Shown here piece after piece: positions 12,755 through 21,876 of a stretch of 64,000 nucleotides of DNA. The stretch lies in NCBI RefSeq assembly GCF_001458415.1, contig NZ_CYSD01000039.1, forward strand, positions 186,001-250,000, read 5' to 3'. The first letter of the stretch is position 1, and every line of letters starts with the position of its first letter. This DNA comes from Tritonibacter multivorans. GTDB taxonomy: Bacteria; Pseudomonadota; Alphaproteobacteria; Rhodobacterales; Rhodobacteraceae. The notes under the pieces are model-generated. The model was not told where the DNA came from and did no database searches. It was given only the letters and a program-made list of their open reading frames with translations. The position numbers were made by a program, and so were the translations under genes.

Positions 12755-12807
12755 CCGGGCTAGGGGGCGCTGCCCCCTTTGACCCCCGGAGTATTTCTGG
12801 CCAAAAG
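12755..12807 (+). repeat. hairpin + CCGGAGTATTT interspersed element, copy 1
   Basis: Directly after rnj there is a GGGGGC-GCT-GCCCCC hairpin (12763-12777) followed by a CCCCCGGAGTATTT block and GGCCAAAAGAA. The same layout recurs at 30552-30602 and, more diverged, at 56767-56820. It leads straight into the rnj terminator. It is probably a small non-autonomous repeat of this lineage. Confidence 0.65.
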
Positions 12808-12841
12808 AAAAACGCCCTGACCGCGAGGCCGGGGCGTTTTT
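12808..12841 (+). terminator. terminator downstream of rnj
   Basis: A ten-base stem, AAAAACGCCC (12808-12817) with GGGCGTTTTT (12832-12841), and a 14-base loop. The A/T ends make it usable from both strands; on the minus strand it would terminate the transcript of the small gene at 12879-13043. Confidence 0.85.
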
Positions 12842-12878
12842 GTGTTCGGGGACCTTTGAAGGGCAATCCCTTCGGTGT

Positions 12879-13043
12879 TCAGGCAGTTTGCTGATGCGCA
12901 AAAGGGGATTTGATCAGGCGCAGTACAAATGCAAATAGGGAGCGAGCCATATCCCGTGCCGCTTCTCCGCGCAGGCGATGGACTTCGGCTTCGACAGCTT
13001 TGAGTTCAGCCAGAGTCGGGTAGTGCATTTCGGTCTGTGTCAT
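12879..13043 (-). CDS. small basic-amphipathic protein, unknown
   Basis: A 54-residue protein, MTQTEMHYPTLAELKAVEAE at the N terminus. The upstream Met at 13064 is in frame, but the second Met has GAGAGGG seven bases before it, so the start is placed at 13043. The central part is a charged helix and the C terminus is hydrophobic-basic (SLFAFVLRLIKSPF). The shape resembles the short stress-linked proteins (DUF1127 or RSP_7527 type) of Rhodobacterales, but I cannot confirm the family. It stands alone between rnj and the helicase. Confidence 0.6.
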   Translation of the reverse strand: MTQTEMHYPTLAELKAVEAEVHRLRGEAARDMARSLFAFVLRLIKSPFAHQQTA

Positions 13044-13150
13044 GTCTTTTCCCTCTCGGTTCATCTGCGTTTGTATATAGCGCTAACACGGCGCTTTGAG
13101 ATCCGGTTGATCCCTCATTGCCGTTATGCGGCACGCGCAAATCGAAATTT

Positions 13151-13195
13151 GAGATAAAAGAAAACCGCCCGCGGCAAGGCCGGGGCGGTTCGCTG
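13151..13195 (-). terminator. terminator of the DEAD-box helicase gene
   Basis: The arms AACCGCCC (13163-13170) and GGGCGGTT (13183-13190), extended by GC pairs in the loop, are followed on the minus strand by TTTTCTTTT. It lies about 25 bases beyond the helicase stop codon. Confidence 0.85.
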
Positions 13196-13215
13196 TGTTT
13201 ATGGGGGCGCGGGGC

Positions 13216-14649
13216 TTAACCTGCGCGGCGCTCCGCGAAGCTGAGCGCGATGAAGCTGGGCAGGTGATCGCCCATGCCGACCACAACCTTGTCGTCGCGG
13301 CGGTCATTGCGGCCTTTGCCACCTCGACCACGCTGGGGTTTTTGTTCGGTTTGGGTCGACGTATTTGTGTTTGCCGCTGCCTCGACCTTTTCTTCGGTCT
13401 TCTTCTCCGGCTTGTCCGCCGTTTTACGGCTACGGGTTCTCTTTTCTTCTTTCGGCGCGTCGGTGTCGGCTGCGGTTTTGCGCGGTTTGCGCGGTTCAAC
13501 CTTTACCGGGTTCTCCAGCCGGGTGATTTCCTTCTGAACGAGGCTTTCTACGGCTTCGAGCAGTTTTTCATCACGGGTGGAGCAGATGGTAATTGCCTTA
13601 CCGTCACGGCCTGCACGGCCTGTGCGACCAATCCGGTGGACGTAGTCTTCGGCGTGGCCGGGGACATCAAAGTTGAACACATGGCTCACGGAGGGCACGT
13701 CCAGACCACGGGCGGCCACATCAGAGGCCACAAGGATCTTAAGCGCCCCATCACGGAAGCCATCAAGGGTCTTCGTCCGCTGGCTCTGGTCCAGGTCACC
13801 GTGGATCGGAGCGGCGTCATAGCCGTATTTCTTCAGCGATTTTGCGACGATATCCACATCCATCTTGCGGTTGCAGAAGATCACCGCGTTTTGCACGCTT
13901 TCGCCTTCCTGGTCGATCAGAGCGCGCAGAACGCGGCGCTTCTCGGTGGCTTCGCGATCTTTGCGCGACGCCTTGAACAGGACCACAGCCTGTTCGATGT
14001 TTTCGGATGTGGTCGCCTGGCGGGCGATCTCAACGCGTTCCGGTGCAGACAGGAAGGTGTTGGTGATCCGTTCGATTTCTGGCGCCATAGTGGCCGAGAA
14101 GAACAATGTCTGACGGGTGAACGGCGTCAAGGAGAAGATGCGTTCGATGTCCGGGATGAAGCCCATGTCGAGCATCCGGTCGGCCTCATCGACCACCATG
14201 ATCTCAATACCGGTGAGCAGCAGCTTGCCGCGCTCGAAATGGTCCAGCAGGCGACCGGGGGTGGCAATCAGCACGTCCACGCCACGGTCAATTGCCGCGT
14301 CCTGCTCTTTGAAGGACACGCCACCGATCAGCAGCGCTTTTGTCAGCTTCACATGTTTTGCGTAGGTGTCGAAGTTTTCAGCCACCTGAGCGGCCAGTTC
14401 ACGGGTTGGGCAAAGAACCAGCGAGCGTGGCATGCGCGCCCGGGCCCGACCGCGGGCAAGCCGCGTGATCATCGGAAGGGTGAAAGACGCCGTTTTACCG
14501 GTGCCTGTCTGAGCAATACCCAGAACATCGCGGCCTTCGAGTGCCGCGGGAATCGCGCCCTCCTGGATCGGGGTGGGGGATTCGTACCCGGCTTCCTCAA
14601 TAGCTTTGAGGACCTTGGGGTTAAGGTTCAGATCGGCAAATTTTGTCAT
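13216..14649 (-). CDS. DEAD-box ATP-dependent RNA helicase, RhlE-like
   Basis: A 477-residue RNA helicase with every core motif: Q motif GYESPTPIQ (21-29), Walker A AQTGTGKT (46-53), PTRELA, DEAD at 154-157, SAT in FFSATM, and HRIGRTGRAGR in the second RecA domain. The C-terminal ~90 residues are Lys/Arg/Glu-rich, low in complexity and probably RNA-binding. It ends in MGDHLPSFIALSFAERRAG. Such helicases remodel rRNA or mRNA, often in the cold. The GT-like gene lies upstream on the same strand, 162 bases away. Its own terminator follows. Confidence 0.94.
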   Translation of the reverse strand: MTKFADLNLNPKVLKAIEEAGYESPTPIQEGAIPAALEGRDVLGIAQTGTGKTASFTLPMITRLARGRARARMPRSLVLCPTRELAAQVAENFDTYAKHVKLTKALLIGGVSFKEQDAAIDRGVDVLIATPGRLLDHFERGKLLLTGIEIMVVDEADRMLDMGFIPDIERIFSLTPFTRQTLFFSATMAPEIERITNTFLSAPERVEIARQATTSENIEQAVVLFKASRKDREATEKRRVLRALIDQEGESVQNAVIFCNRKMDVDIVAKSLKKYGYDAAPIHGDLDQSQRTKTLDGFRDGALKILVASDVAARGLDVPSVSHVFNFDVPGHAEDYVHRIGRTGRAGRDGKAITICSTRDEKLLEAVESLVQKEITRLENPVKVEPRKPRKTAADTDAPKEEKRTRSRKTADKPEKKTEEKVEAAANTNTSTQTEQKPQRGRGGKGRNDRRDDKVVVGMGDHLPSFIALSFAERRAG

Positions 14650-14811
14650 ATGTGTCCATGATTGCGGACACTGACCTGGCCCGCGCGTGTTTCATCAACG
14701 CCGGTTGGCAGTCTCGCCCATTGAAACAGGGCTGCCGGCTTGAGGGGCGACATAACAAAATTGGCATTGATCGTCAAATATTAGCGGCCATTGCAACCGG
14801 TTTTGATGACC

Positions 14812-15753
14812 CTAGGCCTTGTTGGTTGCAGATTGGCCAAATTGGGGGAAATGGCGACTGCGGGTTTCGGCGCGATTGAGCGCGTGCTGACAGATCCCAT
14901 TCACGGCTGCCAGCCGCTGCCGCAGAGCCGGGCTGTCGGCGCAGACCTCGGCAAAGAAGCGGTGCAGGCCGGCTTCTCCTTCGCTGTGGTACAGCGCCGA
15001 CAGGACGTGATGGAGCGGTTGCGTATTGGGGCGCGCGGCAGCGAGACCTTCCCGATAGGAGCCGCGATCCAAGCGGTAGTTAAAATTGGCCAACCATCTG
15101 TCCCAATCGGGGCTGTGGAAATGGCACAAATCCCAGCCTTCGAGATCCGCAGCAGGGATTTCACCATCCAGAAACCCATTGTGGATTTTCACTTCAACCG
15201 CTCCCATCCCGGTGCGCAGCAAAACCTTGCCCTGAAGGTGGCTGAGAAAACCGCCGCGCAGGTAGCGGCCAAATTCTGGGTACACTTGGTCGATCAGATC
15301 ACGGGTCTTGGGAGCATTGCCGAGAAAGCGCTTGAAATGGGTGTCGGACCCGGCGAGCGCCTCTGCCGGGCGGATCCGAAGCGCCTGCTGTTCCGTGGGC
15401 TGCGCCGCGAGCACGGCAGCAAGAGGGGCGGGACCTGCGATGAATTCGTCCACGTCCATATGAATAAGCCAATCCACATCGCGGGCTTGTTTTTGATAGG
15501 CGCGGGTGGCGTTGAGCGCCTGTCGGACCTGATGTTTGCCGGGGCGGTAGCCGTGGTTGCGGTCCCAGTAAGCCCGATCGCACAGCGTGACACGTATTTT
15601 AGGATGCGCCTCAAGCAGCACCATCGCAGCCGGGCAGGGGGCGTCCAGATACAGGAACAACCGGTGCGCGCCTGCCTCGAGGTGGTGTGCGGCAAAGCCT
15701 AGGATCTCGTGCGCCTCTGCCTTTATGGTCGCCACAAGCCCCCAGCGCGTCAT
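14812..15753 (-). CDS. glycosyltransferase family 2-like protein (paralogue 1)
   Basis: A 313-residue protein with a GT-A-like N-terminal half: GLVATIKAEAHEILGFAAHHLEAG at the start, the nucleotide-sugar side, and a DVDEF (D-x-D) metal motif in WLIHMDVDEFIAG near residue 107. It is one of three scattered paralogues (others at 17461 and 47916). These families are annotated as 'glycosyl transferase family 2' in Rhodobacterales and their acceptors are unknown. It is 40 bases downstream of prfC on the same strand. No membrane segment is seen. Confidence 0.78.
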   Translation of the reverse strand: MTRWGLVATIKAEAHEILGFAAHHLEAGAHRLFLYLDAPCPAAMVLLEAHPKIRVTLCDRAYWDRNHGYRPGKHQVRQALNATRAYQKQARDVDWLIHMDVDEFIAGPAPLAAVLAAQPTEQQALRIRPAEALAGSDTHFKRFLGNAPKTRDLIDQVYPEFGRYLRGGFLSHLQGKVLLRTGMGAVEVKIHNGFLDGEIPAADLEGWDLCHFHSPDWDRWLANFNYRLDRGSYREGLAAARPNTQPLHHVLSALYHSEGEAGLHRFFAEVCADSPALRQRLAAVNGICQHALNRAETRSRHFPQFGQSATNKA

Positions 15754-15793
15754 AAGGCGCGCCGACTTGAAAGGGGGGCTTGGGGCAGAAGGC

Positions 15794-17401
15794 TCAGACC
15801 ATCATCTCCTTGGTCGCCGACAGGGTAATGTCGGGATAATCCCGCACCACGCGGTCGATGTCCCATTGCAGGCGAGTCAAATATACGATGTCGCCGTCGT
15901 GGTCATAAGAAATGTGCTGTTTGTTGGCGTTGACGAATTTGTCGACCGCAGTTTTGTCACCGGTGACCCAGCGGGCGGAGGTGAACTGCGATTGGTCAAA
16001 GCGCACCGGCAGGCCGTATTCCAGTTCGATCCGGCTCGCCAGAACCTCAAACTGCAGAGCGCCCACAACGCCGACAATAAAGCCAGAGCCGATGGAGGGT
16101 TTGAACACCTTGGCGGCGCCCTCTTCGGCAAATTGCATCAGCGCCTTTTCCAGGTGCTTTGCCTTCATTGGATCGCCTGCGCGTACGCCCTGCAACAGTT
16201 CTGGGGCAAAGGACGGGATGCCGCTGACGCGCAGCGCTTCGCCTTCGGTCAGCGTGTCGCCAATGCGCAGCTGGCCGTGGTTGGGAATACCAATGATATC
16301 GCCGGCCCAGGCCTCTTCCGCCAGTTCGCGGTCAGATGCGAGGAACAGCACCGGGTTAGAGATGGCCATGGGTTTCTTGCTGCGCACATGGGTCAGCTTC
16401 ATGCCGCGTTTGAAGTGACCAGAGGCCATGCGCACAAAGGCGACGCGGTCGCGGTGCTTGGGGTCCATGTTCGCTTGGACCTTGAACACAAAGCCGGAAA
16501 CTTTCTTTTCCTCGGGCGCGATTTCGCGTGGCGAGGCGGATTGCACCTGCGGTTCGGGGCCGTATTGGCCAATGCCGTTCATCAGCTCCTGCACCCCGAA
16601 AGAGTTGATCGCAGAGCCGAACCAGATCGGGGTCATGTGCCCCTCAAGAACCGCCTGCGGATCTAGCGTGGGCAGGAGTTCCTTGGCCATTTCGATTTCT
16701 TCGAGGAACTTTTCCAGCAGGTGCGCGGGCACGTGCTCGGCCAGTTTGGGGTCATCCAGACCTTCGATCTGAATGCTTTCAGCGATTTTGTTGCGGTCGG
16801 CGCGGTCCATCAGCTCCAGACGGTCGCGCAGAATGTCATAACAGCCGACAAAGTCGCGGCCCACACCGATGGGCCAGCTGGCGGGCGTTACGTCGATCGC
16901 CAGCATTTCCTGAATTTCGTCGATGATTTCAAAGGTGTCGCGGCTTTCGCGGTCCATCTTGTTACAGAAGGTCAGGATCGGCAGGTCGCGCAGGCGGCAG
17001 ACCTCGAACAGCTTCTGGGTCTGGCTTTCCACACCCTTTGCACCATCGATCACCATCACTGCCGCATCCACCGCGGTCAGCGTGCGATAGGTGTCTTCCG
17101 AGAAGTCCGAGTGGCCGGGCGTGTCCACCAGATTGAAGCGGAAGTTCTGGAAATCAAAGGACATCGCCGAGGCCGAGACCGAGATCCCGCGATCCTTTTC
17201 CATCTGCATAAAGTCCGAGCGCGTGCGGCGCGCTTCGCCCTTTGCGCGCACCTGACCGGCCATCTGGATGGCACCCCCATAAAGGAGGAATTTTTCAGTC
17301 AGGGTCGTCTTGCCGGCATCCGGGTGCGAGATGATCGCAAAGGTGCGACGGCGCGCGATCTCGGGCGGCAGGTCGGGGCGGTTTTGTGCGGTGTCCAACA
17401 T
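15794..17401 (-). CDS. prfC: peptide chain release factor 3
   Basis: A 535-residue translational GTPase that recycles RF1 and RF2 after peptide release. G1 HPDAGKTT is at residues 26-33, G3 DTPGHSD near 92 and G4 NKMD near 146, followed by the EF-G-like domains II and III and the RF3-specific C terminus. The start is ATG 17401 (MLDTAQNRPDLPPEIARRRTF). The frame is open for another 56 codons upstream, but that extension does not match RF3. The length is normal. Confidence 0.96.
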   Translation of the reverse strand: MLDTAQNRPDLPPEIARRRTFAIISHPDAGKTTLTEKFLLYGGAIQMAGQVRAKGEARRTRSDFMQMEKDRGISVSASAMSFDFQNFRFNLVDTPGHSDFSEDTYRTLTAVDAAVMVIDGAKGVESQTQKLFEVCRLRDLPILTFCNKMDRESRDTFEIIDEIQEMLAIDVTPASWPIGVGRDFVGCYDILRDRLELMDRADRNKIAESIQIEGLDDPKLAEHVPAHLLEKFLEEIEMAKELLPTLDPQAVLEGHMTPIWFGSAINSFGVQELMNGIGQYGPEPQVQSASPREIAPEEKKVSGFVFKVQANMDPKHRDRVAFVRMASGHFKRGMKLTHVRSKKPMAISNPVLFLASDRELAEEAWAGDIIGIPNHGQLRIGDTLTEGEALRVSGIPSFAPELLQGVRAGDPMKAKHLEKALMQFAEEGAAKVFKPSIGSGFIVGVVGALQFEVLASRIELEYGLPVRFDQSQFTSARWVTGDKTAVDKFVNANKQHISYDHDGDIVYLTRLQWDIDRVVRDYPDITLSATKEMMV

Positions 17402-17460
17402 GGGCCAGCCCTTAGCCAGAAATGCGGCCTGAGGCAAGGGAAAGCAGGGATCCGAAGGGG

Positions 17461-18447
17461 TCAGGCTGCTCGCTCGCGGTTGGGCTGCGACGCTATGGTT
17501 GCCATCAGCGCCTGCTCCAGAGCTTTGCCCTCTTGGGTTGCCAGAATTTGGGACAGCTTCTCTTGCCACAGCTCAAGCGACCGGGCGCGCAGCATAAACA
17601 GCCGTCCCTTGCTCAACTTGTCGAGCCGCGCCATTTCTTCGCGCACCGCAGGCAGGTGGCGCTGAATGGTCAGATCTTCTTCGAAATTGTAGTTGAAGCG
17701 GTTCCAATAGGCCAGTTCCACCTCCCGATCCGGATGAGAGGAGCTGCCGCGGCGGCTTTTGAGGAGAAAGCTTGAAAGATCCCGCAAAGGGTAGTGGTTG
17801 ACCTGCGCGACCGCCCGCATCAAAGGATCAGTGCTGCGCCAGGTGGGGTTCGGCAACAGCCCCCAGTTCAGCCCGGAGCCGTTTACAGTCACCGGATCTG
17901 TCTTTTGACAGGCACGTGGCCCATGGATGCCAGGGCGGTGGAAACTTTTGGTTTTGAAAAGGGTCTTGAACCCCATACGGCGGTCCATGATCCGACGCGC
18001 TTCGTCGGTCAGGGTGAAGCGTTCTGTTATCAGATCCGAGGACAGCGGGACATGGCCGCCACAGCCGAAGTTGCGCCAGTTGAGCCGGATTTCATCCGCA
18101 TGACCCAACGCGGTGACCAGATCACCAACCTTGCCCTCGCCGAGTTTCACATTCAGGAACTCATCCCCGTCAAGCGCCATGCACCATGTGGCGGCGGAGA
18201 AATCCGCATGGAAAGAGGCGCGGCGATAGGCTTTGTTCTGCCATTGCTTTTTAGGGCAGTCATTGCGGAAATAGCGAATGGCGCCCAATCGGTCCAAAGT
18301 GCGCAGGGTTTTCTGAGTCTCGTCGTCGCTGTCGTTTTGGTAGATATGGATCTGATCAAAACCAATCACGCGGTGATAGGCCACCCATTCAAGAATATTG
18401 GGGCCTTCGTTTTTGACGGTTGTCACAAGCAAAGAATTTGATGTCAA
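17461..18447 (-). CDS. glycosyltransferase family 2-like protein (paralogue 2)
   Basis: A 328-residue paralogue of the genes at 14812 and 47916. The N terminus reads LLVTTVKNEGPNILEWVAYHRVIGFDQIHIYQNDSDD and the D-x-D-like motif is ALDGDEFLNV near residue 98. The middle contains KTLFKTKSFHRPGIHGPR, as in paralogue 3. It is upstream of prfC on the same strand. The function of this protein set is unknown; surface polysaccharide or protein glycosylation is an inference from the fold. Confidence 0.8.
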   Translation of the reverse strand: MTSNSLLVTTVKNEGPNILEWVAYHRVIGFDQIHIYQNDSDDETQKTLRTLDRLGAIRYFRNDCPKKQWQNKAYRRASFHADFSAATWCMALDGDEFLNVKLGEGKVGDLVTALGHADEIRLNWRNFGCGGHVPLSSDLITERFTLTDEARRIMDRRMGFKTLFKTKSFHRPGIHGPRACQKTDPVTVNGSGLNWGLLPNPTWRSTDPLMRAVAQVNHYPLRDLSSFLLKSRRGSSSHPDREVELAYWNRFNYNFEEDLTIQRHLPAVREEMARLDKLSKGRLFMLRARSLELWQEKLSQILATQEGKALEQALMATIASQPNRERAA

Positions 18448-18470
18448 AGAACTGTCTCAAAAAAGTGAAT

Positions 18471-18550
18471 TCTAAAATCTTGGCGCGAAATGGCCTCGCC
18501 AAACATAGAATCCCCCTTAGGGAGAGTGCAATTCAACGTTGAATTTTAGA
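18471..18550. promoter_or_regulatory. AT-rich palindrome cluster upstream of GT paralogue 2
   Basis: The perfect 16-bp palindrome AATTCAACGTTGAATT lies at 18530-18545. TCTAAAAT at 18471-18478 is the reverse complement of ATTTTAGA at 18543-18550. The composition is clearly AT-rich against the surroundings. It lies between the start of the GT gene (18447) and the 3' end of the Hint gene (18582), where a promoter or operator is expected. Confidence 0.45.
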
Positions 18551-18581
18551 GGGATTGACCTTGGGGTAACTTTGGCGCGGC

Positions 18582-19670
18582 TTAGCGCAGCGACGCCCGC
18601 TTCAGCAGGTCCACCGCGTCGGGGCGGTTCAGGAGGGTCTCTTTCACCTCGAGCCCATGGTTGGCGCGCGGGCCATGAGCTGGGGCGTGCGACGGGCCAT
18701 GGGCGGCCTGTGCGGTGATCGCGGTCAAAACGTCCTCGGGCAGGGCGGTGCGGGTGACCGGGTCCAGAAGCAGGCTTTCGGCGGCGATGCCTTCGGCATA
18801 GATGATGTGATGGCGGTCAAAGAGGATCTGGAAGTAATCCACATAGCCGCCGTCTTGCACCACGACACTGGTGCCATTGACCAGATCCGCCGCGCGCACC
18901 AAGAGCTCGGGACTGCCCGCGCCAAGCGCGTCGTGGCGTTGATAGACCATCAACCGGTGATCCGGGCTGACCAAAAGGTCGCGGGTGTTGTTCAGCACAT
19001 TTGCGCGGATCAGGATCGGCGCCATGGCCCCCACCGCGCGGGTTGTGGTCTGGCCGATCCATGTGACCTCCTGGATGCCTGCATCGCGGGTCAGGATTTT
19101 GTCACCGGGGCGCAGGTCTTCGATCGGGCGCTGTTCGCCGGTGCCCATGGTGATATGGGTGCCCCGGCTGAAGGCGACGCAGGCGGCCTGCGCGAGGGTG
19201 GTTCGGGCACGGTCACGGCTGGCGCTGACCAGTCGGTAGCCGGTTTCCACCTGTAGCGGGGCAAGCGGCAGCAGGTAGATTTCGGCGATCATGTGGTCGG
19301 TGTCCACTTCGACCATCACCAGCGCATCGACGTTTGGGCCGCTGTCAGGCATCAGGGTCAGGGCGCAGTCCAGATGCAACTGTGCGCCGGGTGCGCCCAC
19401 CTGCGTGTCGCTGTGCACGCGGAAACTGCCGTCCCCTTCGGCAACCAGCCCAAGGCGGGCGGGGTCGCTGCCTGCGGCAAGTTCGTAGATATCATCGAGC
19501 ATCAGATCCTCGAGCACACCGAGGCTGTCGCCCATATTGGCCCCCAGTTCCACCCGAAAGGACCGCGCGCGATAGGCGGGGATCGATTGGATCGATTGGC
19601 TGGTGCCCGGGAACGGGTTGGGCAGGGGGGGGGCGTCAGGCACGGGCGGGCTTTCTGGGTCGAAGGGCAA
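18582..19670 (-). CDS. Hint-domain protein 1
   Basis: A 362-residue protein. The N-terminal ~165 residues are a variable beta-rich part; then a Hint (hedgehog/intein-type) module starts at CVAFSRGTHITMGTGEQRPIEDLRPGDKI and ends near HHIIYAEGIAAESLL. The Hint_2 class is abundant in roseobacters. The module keeps the leading Cys but lacks an obvious C-terminal Asn nucleophile, so autoprocessing is uncertain. The start is TTG 19670, the only initiator before an upstream stop codon, and it has no clear Shine-Dalgarno sequence. A second member is at 34433. Confidence 0.8.
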   Translation of the reverse strand: MPFDPESPPVPDAPPLPNPFPGTSQSIQSIPAYRARSFRVELGANMGDSLGVLEDLMLDDIYELAAGSDPARLGLVAEGDGSFRVHSDTQVGAPGAQLHLDCALTLMPDSGPNVDALVMVEVDTDHMIAEIYLLPLAPLQVETGYRLVSASRDRARTTLAQAACVAFSRGTHITMGTGEQRPIEDLRPGDKILTRDAGIQEVTWIGQTTTRAVGAMAPILIRANVLNNTRDLLVSPDHRLMVYQRHDALGAGSPELLVRAADLVNGTSVVVQDGGYVDYFQILFDRHHIIYAEGIAAESLLLDPVTRTALPEDVLTAITAQAAHGPSHAPAHGPRANHGLEVKETLLNRPDAVDLLKRASLR

Positions 19671-19837
19671 ATCAGGTCTTGTGAGGTCGAGGGTGTTTTA
19701 TCTTAACCTTTTAGAATTTCTAAGCCGTAAATGTGACCGGAACTCGGCCCCTTGGGGGCGAGAATGCGAAAGCACCTCTGGTCTGGGTGGGGATGCTGTG
19801 CCATCAATCGCTCAACAGACAAAATGGGGAGTTCGAA

Positions 19838-20617
19838 ATGGATCTTGGAATTCGTGGCAAACGGGCGCTGGTCTGCGCATCAAGCAAGGGTTTGGGACTG
19901 GGCTGTGCTGAGGCCCTGGCTGAGGCAGGCGTGGACCTGGTGATGAACGCGCGCGGTGCAGAGGCACTGGAGGCCGCAGCGGCTGATATTCGCGCCCGCT
20001 TTGGCGTGGATGTGGTGACCGTGGCCTGCGATGTGACCACGGCCGAAGGGCAAGAGAAACTGCTTTCCGCAGCGGAAGGAGTTGATATCCTTGTGAATAA
20101 CGCGGGCGGCCCGCCGCCGGGCTTGTGGTCTGATTGGGAACGCGACGATTTCATTGCGGCGCTGGACGCCAATATGCTGACCCCGATCACCTTGATGAAA
20201 GCCATGATGCCGGGGATGATTGAAAAGGGGTGGGGCCGGGTGGTCAACATCACCTCGCAGTCGGTCAAAGCGCCGATCGCGGTGCTGGGGCTGTCAAATT
20301 CGGCCCGGGCTGGGCTGACCGGCTATGTGGCCGGTACCGCACGGCAGGTGGCCGAGCATGGCGTTATTATCAACAATATCCTGCCCGGCATTCACGACAC
20401 GGATCGCGCATTGTCACTCGACACCGGTGTTAGCCAACAGCAAGGCATCGATTTGACGCAGGCGCGCGCCAATCGCGAGGCGACGATTCCCGCGCGCCGC
20501 TATGGCACCCGTCAGGAATTCGGTGCGACCTGCGCGTTCCTATGTTCGCAGCATGCGGGCTTTATCGTCGGGCAGAATATTCTGCTGGATGGCGGCGCGA
20601 CTAACGCGACGCTCTGA
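19838..20617 (+). CDS. SDR-family protein with a non-standard active site
   Basis: A 259-residue short-chain dehydrogenase/reductase-fold protein. The dinucleotide motif CASSKGLGLG is at 13-22 and NNAGG at 87-91. The usual Tyr-x-x-x-Lys is not visible: the equivalent segment reads LGLSNSARAGL (150-160), so Tyr and Lys appear replaced by Ser and Arg. Related proteins exist and are labelled 3-oxoacyl-ACP reductase, but their activity is unclear. The start ATG 19838 has GGGGAG just upstream. It is directly followed by the AlkC-like gene, ten bases away. Confidence 0.85.
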   Translation: MDLGIRGKRALVCASSKGLGLGCAEALAEAGVDLVMNARGAEALEAAAADIRARFGVDVVTVACDVTTAEGQEKLLSAAEGVDILVNNAGGPPPGLWSDWERDDFIAALDANMLTPITLMKAMMPGMIEKGWGRVVNITSQSVKAPIAVLGLSNSARAGLTGYVAGTARQVAEHGVIINNILPGIHDTDRALSLDTGVSQQQGIDLTQARANREATIPARRYGTRQEFGATCAFLCSQHAGFIVGQNILLDGGATNATL

Positions 20618-20627
20618 GGGCAGACGG

Positions 20628-21770
20628 ATGGCACGCACGGCGCAGGTGGATCAGGGCTATTCTCTCAAGGATGAGCTGTTTAACGCGACCAAAATAGAAG
20701 GGCTGGCGGCGCTGTTTGCGCCGCACGCGCCGGGCTTCAGCGCTGCCGGTTTTACGGGCGACGTCATGAGCCGGATGCTTGATCTGGAGCTGAAGGCCAG
20801 GATCAGCTGGATCGCAGACTGCCTGCAACGCCATGTGCCGGGGGATCTGCACACCATTGCCCCGGTGCTGCGCGCCGCCCTGCCGCCACCATTGGATCCG
20901 ACCCTGACAGATGATGACTTTGGCGATTTCATCTATGCGCCTTTGGGGGAATGGGTCACCGATCTGGTCACGGAAGACAGCCGCGATCTGGGGCTGGACC
21001 TGCTGGAAGAGATCACCCAGCGGTTTTCGATGGAATGGGCGCTGCGCCCGTTTCTGCTGAACTGGCCCGAGGAAACCCTGGCGCGGGTTGCGGATTGGTG
21101 CGCGCACGACAACTACCATATCCGGAGGCTGGCGAGCGAAGGAACGCGACCACGTCTGCCATGGGGGCAGGCGGTAGGCTTGCCGTTTGACGCAACCTTG
21201 CCGGTTCTTGCGCGGCTTTACGGGGATCGCACCCGCTATGTGACCCGGTCGGTGGCCAATCACCTGAATGATATTGCAAAAAAAGATGCAGAGCTGGTGG
21301 TCGACACCCTGACAGCCTGGCAGGCACAAGGCCAGCAGGCGGAAAAAGAGATGGCCTGGATCACCGCCCATGCGCTGCGCGGGTTGGTCAAAGCCGGTCA
21401 TCCCGGGGCGCTGGCGCTGCTGGGCTATGACCCCGATATGGACGTCGATGTCAGACTGTCCTGTCCGGCCTCGGCTGTCATTGGTGAGAAACTGGCGTTT
21501 TCTTGTGACATCCAGGGGGCAACCGGCGCAGGCGTTTTGGTGGACTACCGGATCACCTTCTGTCGGCCAGGGGGGAAGTCTTCGGTCAAGGTCTACAAGC
21601 TGAAACAAGCCAAGATCGGCACATCCGGGCTGACCCTGTCCAAGGCGCATGGTCTGAAGGCCAATGCCTCGACCTTTACACTGGTGCCGGGCGCGCATCT
21701 GCTCGAGGTTATGGTCAACGGTCGGGTGCGGGCACAGGCGACTTTTGACTTGGTTGAAGATGCCGACTAA
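20628..21770 (+). CDS. DNA alkylation repair protein, AlkC family
   Basis: A 380-residue protein built from HEAT-like repeats, which flip out or excise alkylated bases without base flipping in the AlkC/AlkD group. The signature HIRRLASEGTRPRLPW and the SVANHLNDIAKKD repeat are characteristic of AlkC. The C-terminal ~100 residues (from DVDVRLSCPASAVIGEKLAFSC) form a separate beta-rich, Ig-like domain, as reported for some AlkC proteins. The start is ATG 20628; upstream in-frame codons overlap the SDR gene. Confidence 0.85.
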   Translation: MARTAQVDQGYSLKDELFNATKIEGLAALFAPHAPGFSAAGFTGDVMSRMLDLELKARISWIADCLQRHVPGDLHTIAPVLRAALPPPLDPTLTDDDFGDFIYAPLGEWVTDLVTEDSRDLGLDLLEEITQRFSMEWALRPFLLNWPEETLARVADWCAHDNYHIRRLASEGTRPRLPWGQAVGLPFDATLPVLARLYGDRTRYVTRSVANHLNDIAKKDAELVVDTLTAWQAQGQQAEKEMAWITAHALRGLVKAGHPGALALLGYDPDMDVDVRLSCPASAVIGEKLAFSCDIQGATGAGVLVDYRITFCRPGGKSSVKVYKLKQAKIGTSGLTLSKAHGLKANASTFTLVPGAHLLEVMVNGRVRAQATFDLVEDAD

Positions 21771-21876
21771 GCGGCGCCTACGATGCGGCTTCCTTGCGCG
21801 CGGACTGAGCAGTTGCTATCTGCCTGCCTCAGAGCCCGTTTTTGGGCCGTGTCGCCTTTGAACAGATGTTGATCCT

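Noticed and set aside
13195-14661. Plus-strand open frame (488 codons) opposite the DEAD helicase
   Set aside because: The minus strand has all helicase motifs; this frame shows none.
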